DNA from: Vallitalea okinawensis
GTDB lineage: Bacteria > Bacillota > Clostridia > Lachnospirales > PQDH01
Length of the DNA stretch: 64,000 nt
Assembly (NCBI RefSeq): GCF_002964605.1
Contig: NZ_PQDH01000001.1
Location: 744,001 to 808,000 of the forward strand
Reading direction: 5' to 3'
Of the stretch, positions 45,326 through 54,712 are shown one piece after another (position 1 is the first letter of the stretch; each line of letters opens with the position of its first letter). The position numbers were made by a program, and so were the translations under genes. The notes below the pieces were generated by a model. That model saw nothing but the letters and a program-made list of their open reading frames with translations, did not search any database and was not told the origin of the DNA.

Positions 45326-46002
45326 GAGTATTCTCCTTCATTCATTTTATAGCTCATATCCCAAAAAGCCATTTCATATTCACAGGATGTCAAAAAGATC
45401 TGAATAAGATGTTCTTCTTCCTCTTTAGAAATACCTTCACAAATCCGATCCAATAATCGACAAGATTCCAAACTAAACTCTTCAAATTCTTTTCCTGCAT
45501 AAGCTTCTATCCACGCCTTGTAATAGTTACTTTCCAAGTTATCTTTATAACCTTCTTTAAGCGCTTTCCCGATATGTTCATAGGTAAGGGTACATGGCAA
45601 TGCTGACATAAATATTTCTTTCACATTCCCTGTTGGTAAGAAACTCAGCATGTAATCTAGATAAGCTCTATTCTCTGGCAAAACCGGGTCCTTATCCACT
45701 TTATAAACATCTAGACCATAATCCATCAAATACTGGGTATGCATATTGGTTTCATCAGAAACCACCACACCGATGCAACTGTGCAAGAACTGTAAATCTT
45801 CAATCCGGTCCACCAACAGAAATGCACCAGCATAGACTTTACCATAGTCCTTTAAGTACAGCGAGTCTTGAATAAGGTACTGTTTAAATCTATCACGTGA
45901 CAATGTACCTTCTCCCAGCCCTTTTACAAATGGATGATCTAAATATTTTTCATAATAAGCCTGAACACGTTGATCATTTACTAAACGCCATGAAAAGGTC
46001 AT
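45319..46002 (-). CDS. tenA: Aminopyrimidine aminohydrolase (TenA)
   Basis: 227 residues. TenA salvages HMP from degraded thiamin. The catalytic Cys is in SALPCTLTYEHIGKAL and the C-terminal EYEMAFWDMSYK is present, as in the Cys-containing TenA_C class. It starts at the thiW stop codon (one-base overlap). Confidence 0.93.
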   Translation of the reverse strand: MTFSWRLVNDQRVQAYYEKYLDHPFVKGLGEGTLSRDRFKQYLIQDSLYLKDYGKVYAGAFLLVDRIEDLQFLHSCIGVVVSDETNMHTQYLMDYGLDVYKVDKDPVLPENRAYLDYMLSFLPTGNVKEIFMSALPCTLTYEHIGKALKEGYKDNLESNYYKAWIEAYAGKEFEEFSLESCRLLDRICEGISKEEEEHLIQIFLTSCEYEMAFWDMSYKMNEGEYSC

Positions 46003-46613
46003 TAAATCACCTTCTTTCTTAAAACGCTTAACTTAGCAAAATTATTAGCTGATAGCAATAATAACACTAAAACACTTAAGGCAGCTTCAACACCATAACC
46101 TGTTACATTATAAACTATTGAATACAACCAAGTATTCATTCCTTCAGGAGCAAATTCTCCAAAAAAGATAATCCCTGAAAGAATACTAAAACATGTTGAT
46201 AATGTCACTGCAAGTCCTGCACCTAACCCTAGTTTCACTTTACTCTTCGTTCCAAACATCGGCACAAACGCTACTGCCATCATAGCCCCAAAATAATCAA
46301 GAGGCAGTTGCATGATAAAATAGGGTGGCTGCACAATAATTTTTAAGAATGCAACGACAATGGCTGATAATAAAGCCTCCTCTGTGCCGAATAATACGGC
46401 TAAAAGCATAATAGGTAAAATTGAAAGTAAACTACATCCTCCGCCCTGTGGAAAGGGTACGAGTTTAATGGTGTATAACACCATGGTCAATGCGGAAACA
46501 AGTCCTACACGTGTCAGTAATCTAGCATTAAATTGAATGCCAATGAGCTGACGTATGCTAACGAAAAAGACTGCACTTGTCAGTAGAATTGCAATAATAA
46601 CTGCACTATTCAA
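46002..46613 (-). CDS. thiW: ThiW, thiazole-precursor uptake S component
   Basis: 203-residue integral membrane protein with about six helices. The segment VKLVPFPQGGGCSLLSILPI is typical of ThiW; it is regarded as an ECF-type substrate-binding component for hydroxyethylthiazole. The start is a TTG with GGGAG seven bases upstream; the nearest ATG is out of frame. The operon has no thiC or thiG, so it is for salvage only. Confidence 0.88.
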   Translation of the reverse strand: MNSAVIIAILLTSAVFFVSIRQLIGIQFNARLLTRVGLVSALTMVLYTIKLVPFPQGGGCSLLSILPIMLLAVLFGTEEALLSAIVVAFLKIIVQPPYFIMQLPLDYFGAMMAVAFVPMFGTKSKVKLGLGAGLAVTLSTCFSILSGIIFFGEFAPEGMNTWLYSIVYNVTGYGVEAALSVLVLLLLSANNFAKLSVLRKKVI

Positions 46614-46635
46614 AAATGATCTCCCTCTCTATATC

Positions 46636-46743
46636 TCATATTAAAATTTTATATAAAAGGAATACCACTAAATAAGTCAGGGAAATCCAAGACAAAAGAA
46701 AAAACGCGCTACCAAAGGCAACACGTTTTAAAAACACGGTCAT
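46636..46743 (-). CDS. Candidate 35-residue membrane protein behind the TPP riboswitch
   Basis: A short frame starting at ATG 46743 with AAGGA seven bases upstream and ending at TGA 46636. The product starts MTVFLKRVAFGSAFFLLSW, is mostly hydrophobic (one helix) and has basic residues near the N-terminus. The ribosome site is placed directly after the TPP aptamer, exactly where the riboswitch could mask it, while thiW starts 22 bases after its stop. It could be a small transport subunit or a translated leader. I know no family for it. Confidence 0.55.
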   Translation of the reverse strand: MTVFLKRVAFGSAFFLLSWISLTYLVVFLLYKILI

Positions 46744-46751
46744 AATATTTT

Positions 46752-46834
46752 CCTTACGCTGGCATTACCCATACAAGTTAGAGGGTCTACATCGTATTAG
46801 ATGTACTCTCAGCCTGATTACACAAGCTCCCCTT
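46752..46834 (-). promoter_or_regulatory. TPP riboswitch (THI element)
   Basis: Minus strand reads GGGGAGCTTGTG, then GGCTGAGAGTAC, a variable P3 arm, GACCCTCTAACTTG and TATGGGTAATGCCAGCG. These are the conserved thi-box segments CUGAGA and the GGGTAATGCCAGCG-like 3' block. With no terminator before the first gene, control by hiding the Shine-Dalgarno of the small ORF is likely. Confidence 0.93.
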
Positions 46835-46853
46835 ATATATAAAATTATAGTTC

Positions 46854-46882
46854 ATTATACCTCTTTTTTAATCATGTATCAA
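46854..46882 (-). promoter_or_regulatory. Promoter of the thiamin operon
   Basis: Minus-strand TTGATA, 17-base spacer and TATAAT, ending about 20 bases before the riboswitch begins. Confidence 0.75.
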
Positions 46883-46923
46883 GCCTTTCTCCCAAAATTT
46901 AAATCTGGTATTTTTAATCATTC

Positions 46924-47075
46924 TCCTTTTCATTATATCGACCACGATCCACATAGTGTGTATGAAGAATTTCATGTGCCACATGGCTATTTGGTTTTTC
47001 TAAGAAATCTGCCCTCCACCGCTTAAACAGCCACCTGGGCAACACATGATTTCAATAAATTGATAAGGTGATGTA
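46924..47075 (-). pseudogene. Decayed duplicate of the hydrogenase gene 3' end
   Basis: Two blocks match the gene at 49277-51058 nearly base for base: 47010-47074 matches 49499-49562 (encodes SPYQFIEIMCCPGGC) and 46926-47009 matches about 49294-49378 (HILHTHYVDRGRYNEK, here HEILHTHYV...). About 120 bases are missing between them and the frame is broken by stops. No active gene; a partial duplication that was later deleted internally. Confidence 0.85.
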
Positions 47076-47092
47076 CACTTCCATACTCTCTT

Positions 47093-48037
47093 TTAATTGA
47101 GCCTTCGTATAAGTTCACTTACTCCACTTTTTATCATCTCAGGTGTATTGTATTGACAGAGCTCTAGAACTTTAATCTGAGCAGTATGAATGTATTCAAG
47201 ATAATTATCCAATACGTTGCTTTTCGTATAAGGAGCAAAATGATCCTCAAAGTTCTCATTAAGATCATGAATATGAACCCCTAACAATTTATCCTTATAT
47301 TTTTCCAGTACTTTGTGCCCATCAAAAGTCTTTAACCTGTCTAACATTTCTCCATGTCCAATATCATACCACATATAAACAGGTGCTCCTTGTAAACCTG
47401 TGAAAATCATTTCATATTCATCGGAGTTAGGTATTTCATGGTAATTGGCTCTATTCTCCAACCCTAATTTCACATGTATGTTCTTCTTAGCCATATAGTT
47501 GCATATCTCTTCTAAACTATTGATTATTAATTCTGTATGTACTAAATTAAATCTCTGCCTAAGTGAAATAGCTTCTTCAAATAATTGACTGTATGCTTGA
47601 GACTCTACTCCATCATTAAGATATACCCGACGAAGCTTATCATTATAATACCCATCATCTTCTGGACATACAATAACTTTACTTGAATGAATGACAATGG
47701 CTTCTGCATCCAACCTGTTTGCGTATTCAACAGTTCTAATGGTATATTCAATGGCTTGTCTCCTTTTGTCATTATCCTCAAACCCTAAAAATACTGAAGA
47801 TGGTCCAAATTCTGGTGATGCTTTTGGACATACATTATGTAAGCTTGAAACCGTCATTTGTCCTGATTCGATAAGTGGATACATCTCTCTTATCATTTGT
47901 TCAGTTACATTATAGTTTAACTCCACTTGATTGAAGCCTAACTCTTTAATTTCTTTTAACATATCATATCCTGAGAAATCTTTCATCTCAGCTTTATGCA
48001 CATTCCATGAAGAGGAGCAAGAGAAATTATTAATCAT
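47093..48037 (-). CDS. Sugar phosphate isomerase/epimerase-like TIM-barrel protein
   Basis: 314 residues of the AP-endonuclease-2/xylose-isomerase-like superfamily: DMLKEIKELGFNQVELNYN, AIVIHSSKV, HVKLGLENRANYHEIPN and WYDIGHGEM with LLGVHIHDLNENFEDH supply the usual Glu, Asp and His metal ligands. Reaction unknown. It follows a divergent-free AraC gene by 165 bases on the same strand and probably belongs to the same sugar-degradation function. GGGGGATATAA precedes the ATG. Confidence 0.8.
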   Translation of the reverse strand: MINNFSCSSSWNVHKAEMKDFSGYDMLKEIKELGFNQVELNYNVTEQMIREMYPLIESGQMTVSSLHNVCPKASPEFGPSSVFLGFEDNDKRRQAIEYTIRTVEYANRLDAEAIVIHSSKVIVCPEDDGYYNDKLRRVYLNDGVESQAYSQLFEEAISLRQRFNLVHTELIINSLEEICNYMAKKNIHVKLGLENRANYHEIPNSDEYEMIFTGLQGAPVYMWYDIGHGEMLDRLKTFDGHKVLEKYKDKLLGVHIHDLNENFEDHFAPYTKSNVLDNYLEYIHTAQIKVLELCQYNTPEMIKSGVSELIRRLN

Positions 48038-48202
48038 TTATATCCCCCGTTCAATACACTTTATATCCTTTAGTGTTTAATATTTTTTTCTACATCTAGG
48101 GTTTAAAAATGATTTTTGTTAATAAACCCAAAAGTAGGTGAACAATCATTAAAATAATTATACATCTACCTTTAGGAAAGAAAATGGCTTATTCTGTTGA
48201 CC

Positions 48203-49057
48203 TTATGGCATATTCTGTTTTCGATAGTCAGTTGGAGAAAGCTTAAAGAATTTCTTGAATTTCTTTGAGAAATATAAAGCATCATTATAACCTAATTCAT
48301 ACGCAATTTGTCTGATGTTCATATCCGTATTCAATAGCATTATACTTGCTTCATCCATTTTAATATGATCCACATATTGCAGAAGTGAAAACTCTGTGAT
48401 TTCTTTAAAAATATGGGCCAAATAATCTGTAGATACATTACAGTTTTCTGCAATCTGCTTGACTGTAATCTTCTCATGTTGATGACTTTTAATATATTCA
48501 ATAGCTTCCTGAACGATAATATTTTTGCTATCAATTTTTACCTGATCACAATCATTGTTTAGGTTTAATCTTCTTTTGACACGCCAAATTAATTGTAAAA
48601 TAATAGCTTCTACTATTTGTTTCGTACCGAGTTCTTGCTCTTCTAGTTCAATAATGATCTGTTCCATTAAGGTTACAATATCTTTATCAGCATTTCTGAT
48701 GATTTGCTCTTGAGGATGACTTAATTGATCCATTTGCTTATATCTAAATTTCAAATAGATAAATTCTAAGGGTTCTATATAACTTACTTCCCTATGTTTT
48801 TGACCAGGATGGATGATATAAAAGTCTCCTGCATGTGCAATATGTTCTTGGTCATCACACCAATATTTCACTGCCCCTTTTCTTATATAAACATATTCAT
48901 TGGAGTGATGCAGATGCTCCCAAAAACTCCATTTCTCCTCTGCCTTATTAATTCCCACTGCTACAAACTTAGGAATCGTATATACTTCAGAAAATCTTTT
49001 ACTAAATTCATAAACTCTATTGGAGTGAGTAGAACCCCTATCCTTTTCTATCATCAT
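48203..49057 (-). CDS. AraC-family regulator with cupin domain
   Basis: About 284 residues. Cupin part (SFWEHLHHSNEYVYIRKGAV, AGDFYIIHPGQKHREVSY) and HTH pair (KITVKQIAENCNVSTDYLAHIFKEITE, then NIRQIAYELGYNDALYFSKKFKKFF). GGAGG lies four bases before the first ATG and seven before the second, so the true start may be one codon later. Neighbour of the isomerase-like gene. Confidence 0.87.
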   Translation of the reverse strand: MMIEKDRGSTHSNRVYEFSKRFSEVYTIPKFVAVGINKAEEKWSFWEHLHHSNEYVYIRKGAVKYWCDDQEHIAHAGDFYIIHPGQKHREVSYIEPLEFIYLKFRYKQMDQLSHPQEQIIRNADKDIVTLMEQIIIELEEQELGTKQIVEAIILQLIWRVKRRLNLNNDCDQVKIDSKNIIVQEAIEYIKSHQHEKITVKQIAENCNVSTDYLAHIFKEITEFSLLQYVDHIKMDEASIMLLNTDMNIRQIAYELGYNDALYFSKKFKKFFKLSPTDYRKQNMP

Positions 49058-49177
49058 GAAACCTCCGTCATAATAGAATCACGTTCAATCCTTTCCCATA
49101 TTATATACTAGTTTATTAGATTATCAAAGTGCTTAAGTACGCAATAGATGAGGAGATTACGCTTGGATAAAAAATGT

Positions 49178-49203
49178 AAAAAAGAAGCCAGATTGGCTTT
49201 TAT
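49178..49203 (-). terminator. Second terminator after the hydrogenase operon
   Basis: AAGCCA and TGGCTT arms, 4-base loop, followed by a T-run on the minus strand. It lies between the hydrogenase terminator and the AraC start. Confidence 0.55.
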
Positions 49204-49245
49204 TGAGTCAGGATGGATAATATTCAGTCACTTAATGTAGTGAAG

Positions 49246-49273
49246 AAAAGAGCGGTCCCTCGACCGCTCTTTC
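49246..49273 (-). terminator. Terminator of the hydrogenase operon
   Basis: AAAGAGCGGT and ACCGCTCTTT arms with a 6-base loop directly after the stop codon; T-rich tail. Confidence 0.8.
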
Positions 49274-49276
49274 TTA

Positions 49277-51058
49277 TTACTCATCTGTATTCACTTTTTC
49301 ATTATATCGACCACGATCCACATAGTGTGTATGAAGAATATTATGTGCCACATGACTGTTTGGCTTTTCTAAATAATCTTCGTACAATTTCATAAGAAGT
49401 GGATTATCATGTGATTTACGTAGATCTTTATTCTCATCCTCACGATAAATCGCTTCAAGACGCTTTTGTCTGATTTCAGCATTGGTTGGTCGTGGTTGAC
49501 CTCCACCACTTATACAACCACCTGGACAACACATGATCTCAATAAATTGATAAGGTGATGTACCTTCTCTAATTTGCTCGAGCAGTACCCTAGCATTATC
49601 CAACCCGCTGGCTACAGCTACTCGAACTGTTTTTCCTTCTAAAGCTTTCCAATCATCGGCGGTGTTCTCAAAAGTAATGGCACCTTCCTTAATAGACTCT
49701 AGACCCATTATAGGCTCTACATGAAGGTTCTTGAATGGTAATTCTTCACCAGTTATGATTTCATAAACTGTACGAAGAGCCGCCTCCATAACACCACCTG
49801 TTGTACCAAATATATCTGCAGCACCAGAAGAGATTCCAAAAGGAATATCGAATTTTTCTTCAGGAAGATTCTTAAAGTCAATACCTGCTTCTTTAATCAT
49901 CTTAGCTAATTCTCTTGTCGTAAGAACAGCATCTACATCATTGATCATTTCTTCCCTTGTTATCTCAAATTTCTTCGCTGTACAAGGCATAACAGATACA
50001 ACAAAGATATCTTTAGGGTCCTTTTCTAACTTCTCTGCATAATAGGATTTAGCTACTGCCCCCAACATCATATGAGGTGATTTACACGTTGATAAATGAC
50101 CCAGTAAATCGGGGAAGTGATTCTCAATATATTTGATCCATCCTGGTGAGCAACTTGTAATCATAGGAATTTTGATATCCTCACCTGCTAATAGATTGCC
50201 CATTCTTGTTAGGAACTCAGTACCTTCTTCAAGGATGGTTAAGTCTGCTGCAAAGTTGGTATCAAAAATATCATCGAAGCCCATTCTTCTTAATGCAGCA
50301 GCCATTTGCCCTGTTACAAGAGTGCCTGGTTCATAGTCAAATTCTTCTCCAAGAGCAGCCCTAATGGCTGGTGCTGTTTGAACGATAACTCGTTTACTGT
50401 CATCACTTAGTGCATCCCATACTGCCTTTGTGGAATCTACCTCCATTAAAGCACCTACAGGACAAACTAAAGTACATTGACCACAATAAGCACAGTTAAC
50501 ACTAGCCAATTCAAAATTGCCACTTGGACTTATAGTCGTTTGGAACCCGCGATTTTGGCTGCTAATGGCTCCAACTCCTTGAATCTCATTACAGACAGTT
50601 TCACAGCGTCTACATAAGATACATTTAGACATATCTCTATAGATAGAGGGGTTAGAGAATTCTACATTAGCTTTTGATTGCTCTCCTTCGAAGCGAACTT
50701 CATCCACTTGCAATAGTTCACCTAGGTCTTGAAGCTCACAACTACCATTTCTTCTACAACTTAAACATTCTTTATTATGATCAGATAACATCAACTCGTA
50801 GAGTAGTTTTCTAGCTTTTCTTACTTTCTCTGTATTGGTCTTAATGACCATTCCCTCTGTCACTTTCGTAATACAAGAAGCTTGTAAAGTTCTTGCTCCT
50901 TCTACTTCAACAACACATATTCTACAGGAACCACATTCATGAACGCCTTCTAAATAACAGAAATTAGGGATGAGAATGCCATTCAGCTTGGCAGCTTCTA
51001 ATATATTAATACCTTCTGGAACTTCATACTGGTTTCCATTGATCGTAACATTAATCAT
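49277..51058 (-). CDS. [FeFe] hydrogenase catalytic subunit (HydA/HndD type)
   Basis: About 593 residues. Ferredoxin-like 2Fe-2S domain first (CYLEGVHECGSCRICVVEV), a His/Cys cluster segment (HNKECLSCRRNGSCELQ), two 4Fe-4S motifs (CILCRRCETVC, CAYCGQCTLVCP), then the H-cluster domain with L1 TSCSPGWIKYIE, L2 MPCTAKKFEI and L3 EIMCCPGGCISGGGQP, and the fused small-subunit tail. It reduces protons or oxidises H2 in the cytoplasm. L1 has Ser where monomeric clostridial enzymes have the proton-shuttle Cys, as I recall for multimeric types. Start ATG 51058 follows GGAGGAGG; 13 bases after the flavin subunit. Confidence 0.95.
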   Translation of the reverse strand: MINVTINGNQYEVPEGINILEAAKLNGILIPNFCYLEGVHECGSCRICVVEVEGARTLQASCITKVTEGMVIKTNTEKVRKARKLLYELMLSDHNKECLSCRRNGSCELQDLGELLQVDEVRFEGEQSKANVEFSNPSIYRDMSKCILCRRCETVCNEIQGVGAISSQNRGFQTTISPSGNFELASVNCAYCGQCTLVCPVGALMEVDSTKAVWDALSDDSKRVIVQTAPAIRAALGEEFDYEPGTLVTGQMAAALRRMGFDDIFDTNFAADLTILEEGTEFLTRMGNLLAGEDIKIPMITSCSPGWIKYIENHFPDLLGHLSTCKSPHMMLGAVAKSYYAEKLEKDPKDIFVVSVMPCTAKKFEITREEMINDVDAVLTTRELAKMIKEAGIDFKNLPEEKFDIPFGISSGAADIFGTTGGVMEAALRTVYEIITGEELPFKNLHVEPIMGLESIKEGAITFENTADDWKALEGKTVRVAVASGLDNARVLLEQIREGTSPYQFIEIMCCPGGCISGGGQPRPTNAEIRQKRLEAIYREDENKDLRKSHDNPLLMKLYEDYLEKPNSHVAHNILHTHYVDRGRYNEKVNTDE

Positions 51059-51071
51059 AATATCCTCCTCC

Positions 51072-54000
51072 TTATCTTCTGTCACAGCGCAGACATCGCA
51101 TAGACTCTGCAATTGCGTTTAATCTGTGGAATCCGTATACTACTTCATCAAAGTTATCGCTTCGGTCTTCTGGGTCAAGAACATTCATTGGGAATCGGTC
51201 ATGCTCAACAACTTCTGCATAGTCAACAGGTGATGGTATCTCAATCTCTGGACCTTTATTCAATACACCTTCTCCTCCAAGATACATATCAATGGATTCA
51301 GCTACTTTCTTACCATCTGCAATAGCTTGAATCACTGTATCTGGTCCACGTACAACATCGCCACCTGCGAATACACCGTCAAGATTGGTCATCATAGTAT
51401 CATCATCAACCACGAAGGTTCCCCATTTAGTTGTTTCTACTTCTTCTTTCTTAATAAACGGTAAATCACTGTATTGGCTAATTGCGGGAATGATCATATC
51501 AAATTCCATTGCATAGACTTGACCTTCCACTTCAACTGGACGACGACGACCTGAACGGTCAAACATACCAAGAATCATCTTTTGCATCTTAATACTCTTA
51601 ACCTTTCCATCTTCACCTTCGATTGAAACAGGCTTAATCATTGTATGTATTTGTATACCTTCCTCAACAGCCTCTTCGATTTCACGCCAATCAGCAGGCA
51701 TATCCTTCTTACGACGACGATAAAGGATATGTACTTCTTCTGCACCTAAACGTAATGCTACCCTGGAAGCATCAATGGCTGTATTACCACCACCGATTAT
51801 CGCCACCTTCTTACCAACAACTGTTTCTTTGCCTGTATTTACATCTCTTAAGAAATCTAATCCATAATAAACACCGTCTAACTCTTCCCCATCAATACCT
51901 ATCTTATTGGAGAATTGTGTACCTGTTGCTACAAAAACAGCCTCATGCTGCTCACGTAACTCTTCAAAAGATATATCATTACCTACTTCAACGCCAAGCT
52001 TAATCTTAACGCCTTCTTGTTCAATAGCTTTTATCTCTTTATCTAACATAGCTTTTGGTAGACGATACTCTGGAATACCAAATGCTAAAATACCACCAGC
52101 TACTTCTTGCTGCTCATAAACCGTTACATCATAACCTAAACGTGCTAAGTAATAACCACAGGATAATCCGGATGGACCAGCACCAACTACTGCTATGGAT
52201 TTACCATTATATGCATACCGATCATTCGATGAAGGAATACCTTCTTTAAGTACAACATCAGAAGCATAACGTTTTAAATCAGCAATAGCAATAGGCTCAT
52301 CTAATTGAGCACGGCGGCATTTATACTCACAGGGATGAGTACAAACACGACCACAAACTGCCGGGAATGGATTTTCTTGGCGAATTAAATCATAAGCATC
52401 TTTAACGCGATTAGCTGCGATCAATGCAATATATCCAGGTACATTAATACCAGCTGGACAAGCATTCTCACAAGGTGATAAGAACATGTCACCACACGCT
52501 CCTGCAGTACACTTCTTATCTTGAATATGCTCTTCATATTCATGTTTAAAGTGCTTAAGAGTACTTATTACTGGATTAGGTGCTGTTTGACCTAGACCGC
52601 ATAAGGCTGATTCTTTAATCATGTCTCCTAACTCTACTAATTTATTAATATCATCTTCTTCGCCTTCACCCCGGGTAATACGCTCGAGAATCTCTAACAT
52701 ACGCTTCGTCCCTAAACGACAAGGTACGCATTTACCACAAGATTCTTCTTGTACGAAGTCCATGAAGTATCTGGCTACATCCACCATACAGTTATCTTCG
52801 TCCATGATGACAAGACCACCAGATCCCATAATGGAGCCTAACTCTTTCAATGAATCATAATCCACCGGTACGTTTAATGATTCCTGAGTTAAACATCCGC
52901 CTGATGGACCTCCTGTTTGAGCAGCTTTAAACTTCTTATCATTTTTAATGCCACCGCCGATATCATATATAATATCTCCTAAGCTAATTCCCATTGGCAC
53001 TTCAACAATACCTGTATTTCGAACTGCACCTGCTAAAGCAAATACTTTAGTACCTGGACTCTTCTCCGTTCCGAAACCTTTAAACCACTCAGCTCCATTG
53101 AATATAATTTTAGGAACATTAGCATAAGTTTCAACATTATTAATTACTGTTGGTTTATTAAATAAACCTGAATTAGCTGGGAATGGAGGTTTTTGACGTG
53201 GCTCTCCTCGCTTGCCCTCTATTGAGTGTATCAAAGCTGTTTCTTCACCACACACAAAAGCTCCAGCACCAATTCTAATCTCTAAATCAAATGTAAAGTC
53301 TGAACCAAATAAAGGTCCAGCTAAGAGACCGTATTCTTTAGCATCTTTAATTGCTTTTTCTAATCTTTCTATAGCAATAGGGTATTCCGCCCGAACATAT
53401 ACATACCCCATTGATGCTCCTACAGCATAACCAGCTAATGCCATCCCCTCAATGATCCCATGTGGATCACCTTCCAGTAGACTTCGATCCATAAATGCAC
53501 CTGGATCACCTTCATCAGCATTACAAATAACATACTTTTGATCACCTTTTGCTTTATAAGCAAAGGACCATTTTAAGCCTGTTGGGAAACCTCCACCGCC
53601 ACGTCCTCTTAAACCGGATTCCTTCATTACATCAATAACTTCTTCAGGAGACATATCTGTTACAGCTTTCGCTAATGCACCATAGCCATCATTAGCTATA
53701 TACCCATCAATTGAGCCGTAATCGATGACACCACAGTTCTTTAAAACAATCTTTTCTTGTCGTTTAAAGAACTCAATATCATTGATGCAGGGAATAAATT
53801 CATCTTTGTTTGGATCATAATAACATTTTTCTCTAACGATCTCCCCATCAATGATATGACGCTTAACGATTTCACCTACGTCTTCTGGATCTAATTTAAT
53901 ATAATAGGTATTATCAGGTTCAACAAGAATGGATGGTCCCAAATCACAAGCTCCAATACACCCAGTTTGGTTAATTAAAACTTCGTCTAATAATTCACAA

Positions 54001-54161
54001 TTTTCCAACTCTTTTACCAATGCGTCTTTAACTGCTTCACAATTAGATGATAAACACCCTCCCCCAAAGCACACATTGAGTACGTATTTATATCTATTCT
54101 TTTTACCAAGGAACTCTTCTTTAATCGTCTTAAGTTCTTTTTTTGATGTTATTTTAGCCAT
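51072..54161 (-). CDS. NuoF/HydB-type flavin subunit fused to a GltD-like NAD(P)H oxidoreductase domain
   Basis: 1029 residues. Order: 2Fe-2S thioredoxin-like start (CFGGGCLSSNC, CIGACDLGP), NuoF core at about 130-560 (GLRGRGGGGFPTGLKW, NADEGDPGAFMDR, ESCGKCVPCRLG), then a Fer4_20/GltD region at about 570-1000 with CENACPAGINVPGYI, CGRVCTHPCEYKCRR, the dinucleotide motifs VVGAGPSGLSCGYYLARLG and IIGGGNTAIDASRVALRLG. HydB of the trimeric bifurcating hydrogenase normally lacks the GltD part. It would couple NADH and perhaps NADPH to the hydrogenase and ferredoxin. Start ATG 54161 has AAGGAG nine bases upstream. Confidence 0.93.
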   Translation of the reverse strand: MAKITSKKELKTIKEEFLGKKNRYKYVLNVCFGGGCLSSNCEAVKDALVKELENCELLDEVLINQTGCIGACDLGPSILVEPDNTYYIKLDPEDVGEIVKRHIIDGEIVREKCYYDPNKDEFIPCINDIEFFKRQEKIVLKNCGVIDYGSIDGYIANDGYGALAKAVTDMSPEEVIDVMKESGLRGRGGGGFPTGLKWSFAYKAKGDQKYVICNADEGDPGAFMDRSLLEGDPHGIIEGMALAGYAVGASMGYVYVRAEYPIAIERLEKAIKDAKEYGLLAGPLFGSDFTFDLEIRIGAGAFVCGEETALIHSIEGKRGEPRQKPPFPANSGLFNKPTVINNVETYANVPKIIFNGAEWFKGFGTEKSPGTKVFALAGAVRNTGIVEVPMGISLGDIIYDIGGGIKNDKKFKAAQTGGPSGGCLTQESLNVPVDYDSLKELGSIMGSGGLVIMDEDNCMVDVARYFMDFVQEESCGKCVPCRLGTKRMLEILERITRGEGEEDDINKLVELGDMIKESALCGLGQTAPNPVISTLKHFKHEYEEHIQDKKCTAGACGDMFLSPCENACPAGINVPGYIALIAANRVKDAYDLIRQENPFPAVCGRVCTHPCEYKCRRAQLDEPIAIADLKRYASDVVLKEGIPSSNDRYAYNGKSIAVVGAGPSGLSCGYYLARLGYDVTVYEQQEVAGGILAFGIPEYRLPKAMLDKEIKAIEQEGVKIKLGVEVGNDISFEELREQHEAVFVATGTQFSNKIGIDGEELDGVYYGLDFLRDVNTGKETVVGKKVAIIGGGNTAIDASRVALRLGAEEVHILYRRRKKDMPADWREIEEAVEEGIQIHTMIKPVSIEGEDGKVKSIKMQKMILGMFDRSGRRRPVEVEGQVYAMEFDMIIPAISQYSDLPFIKKEEVETTKWGTFVVDDDTMMTNLDGVFAGGDVVRGPDTVIQAIADGKKVAESIDMYLGGEGVLNKGPEIEIPSPVDYAEVVEHDRFPMNVLDPEDRSDNFDEVVYGFHRLNAIAESMRCLRCDRR

Positions 54162-54180
54162 ACACAACTTCTCCTTTTAC

Positions 54181-54675
54181 TTAAAATTGGTTTAAAACAT
54201 CCTTTAGCTTATCCGGATTAACTTGCTTGTAAACAACATCATTAATTGTAATGGCAGGTGCTAATCCACAAGCTCCAATACAGCGCATGACTTCAAGGGT
54301 GAACTTATTGTCCTCTGTCGTTTCCCCCACATCAATACCTAGGATGTCTTTTAAACGGTCTAAAATTTTCTTACCACCACGTACATAACAAGCTGTTCCT
54401 AAGCATACACGGATGGTATAGTCACCGCGAGGTTGTGTCGTAAAATAAGAATAAAAGCTAACAACACCTGAGACCTCAGACACTGGTTTATTCATTTGCT
54501 CAGCGATATATTTTTGTAGCTCCATTGGTAAGAAGCCATAAATCCCTTGTGCAATATGGAGAACCTGTATAAGGCTTCCTTCCTTATCTTTATAGTCCTC
54601 AATAAATTCATCAAGGAGCTTTCTTTTTTCCTCTTCACTCATTTCTTTACAATTACAAGTGCTTTTTACTTCCAT
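54181..54675 (-). CDS. NuoE/HydC-type 2Fe-2S subunit
   Basis: 164 residues, thioredoxin-like ferredoxin. Cluster ligands are in VCLGTACYVRGG and VMRCIGACGLAPA; the helical N-terminus EFIEDYKDKEGSLIQVLHIAQ is typical. It connects flavin and hydrogenase subunits. First enzyme gene of the HydCBA unit, 19 bases before the flavin subunit gene. Confidence 0.94.
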   Translation of the reverse strand: MEVKSTCNCKEMSEEEKRKLLDEFIEDYKDKEGSLIQVLHIAQGIYGFLPMELQKYIAEQMNKPVSEVSGVVSFYSYFTTQPRGDYTIRVCLGTACYVRGGKKILDRLKDILGIDVGETTEDNKFTLEVMRCIGACGLAPAITINDVVYKQVNPDKLKDVLNQF

Positions 54676-54712
54676 CCTATTTCCTCCTTAATTGCAACGC
54701 TCTAATGTATTC

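Noticed and set aside
51641-52249. Plus-strand frames opposite the flavin subunit gene
   Set aside because: Shadow frames of a clearly real gene; no ribosome sites and biased composition.
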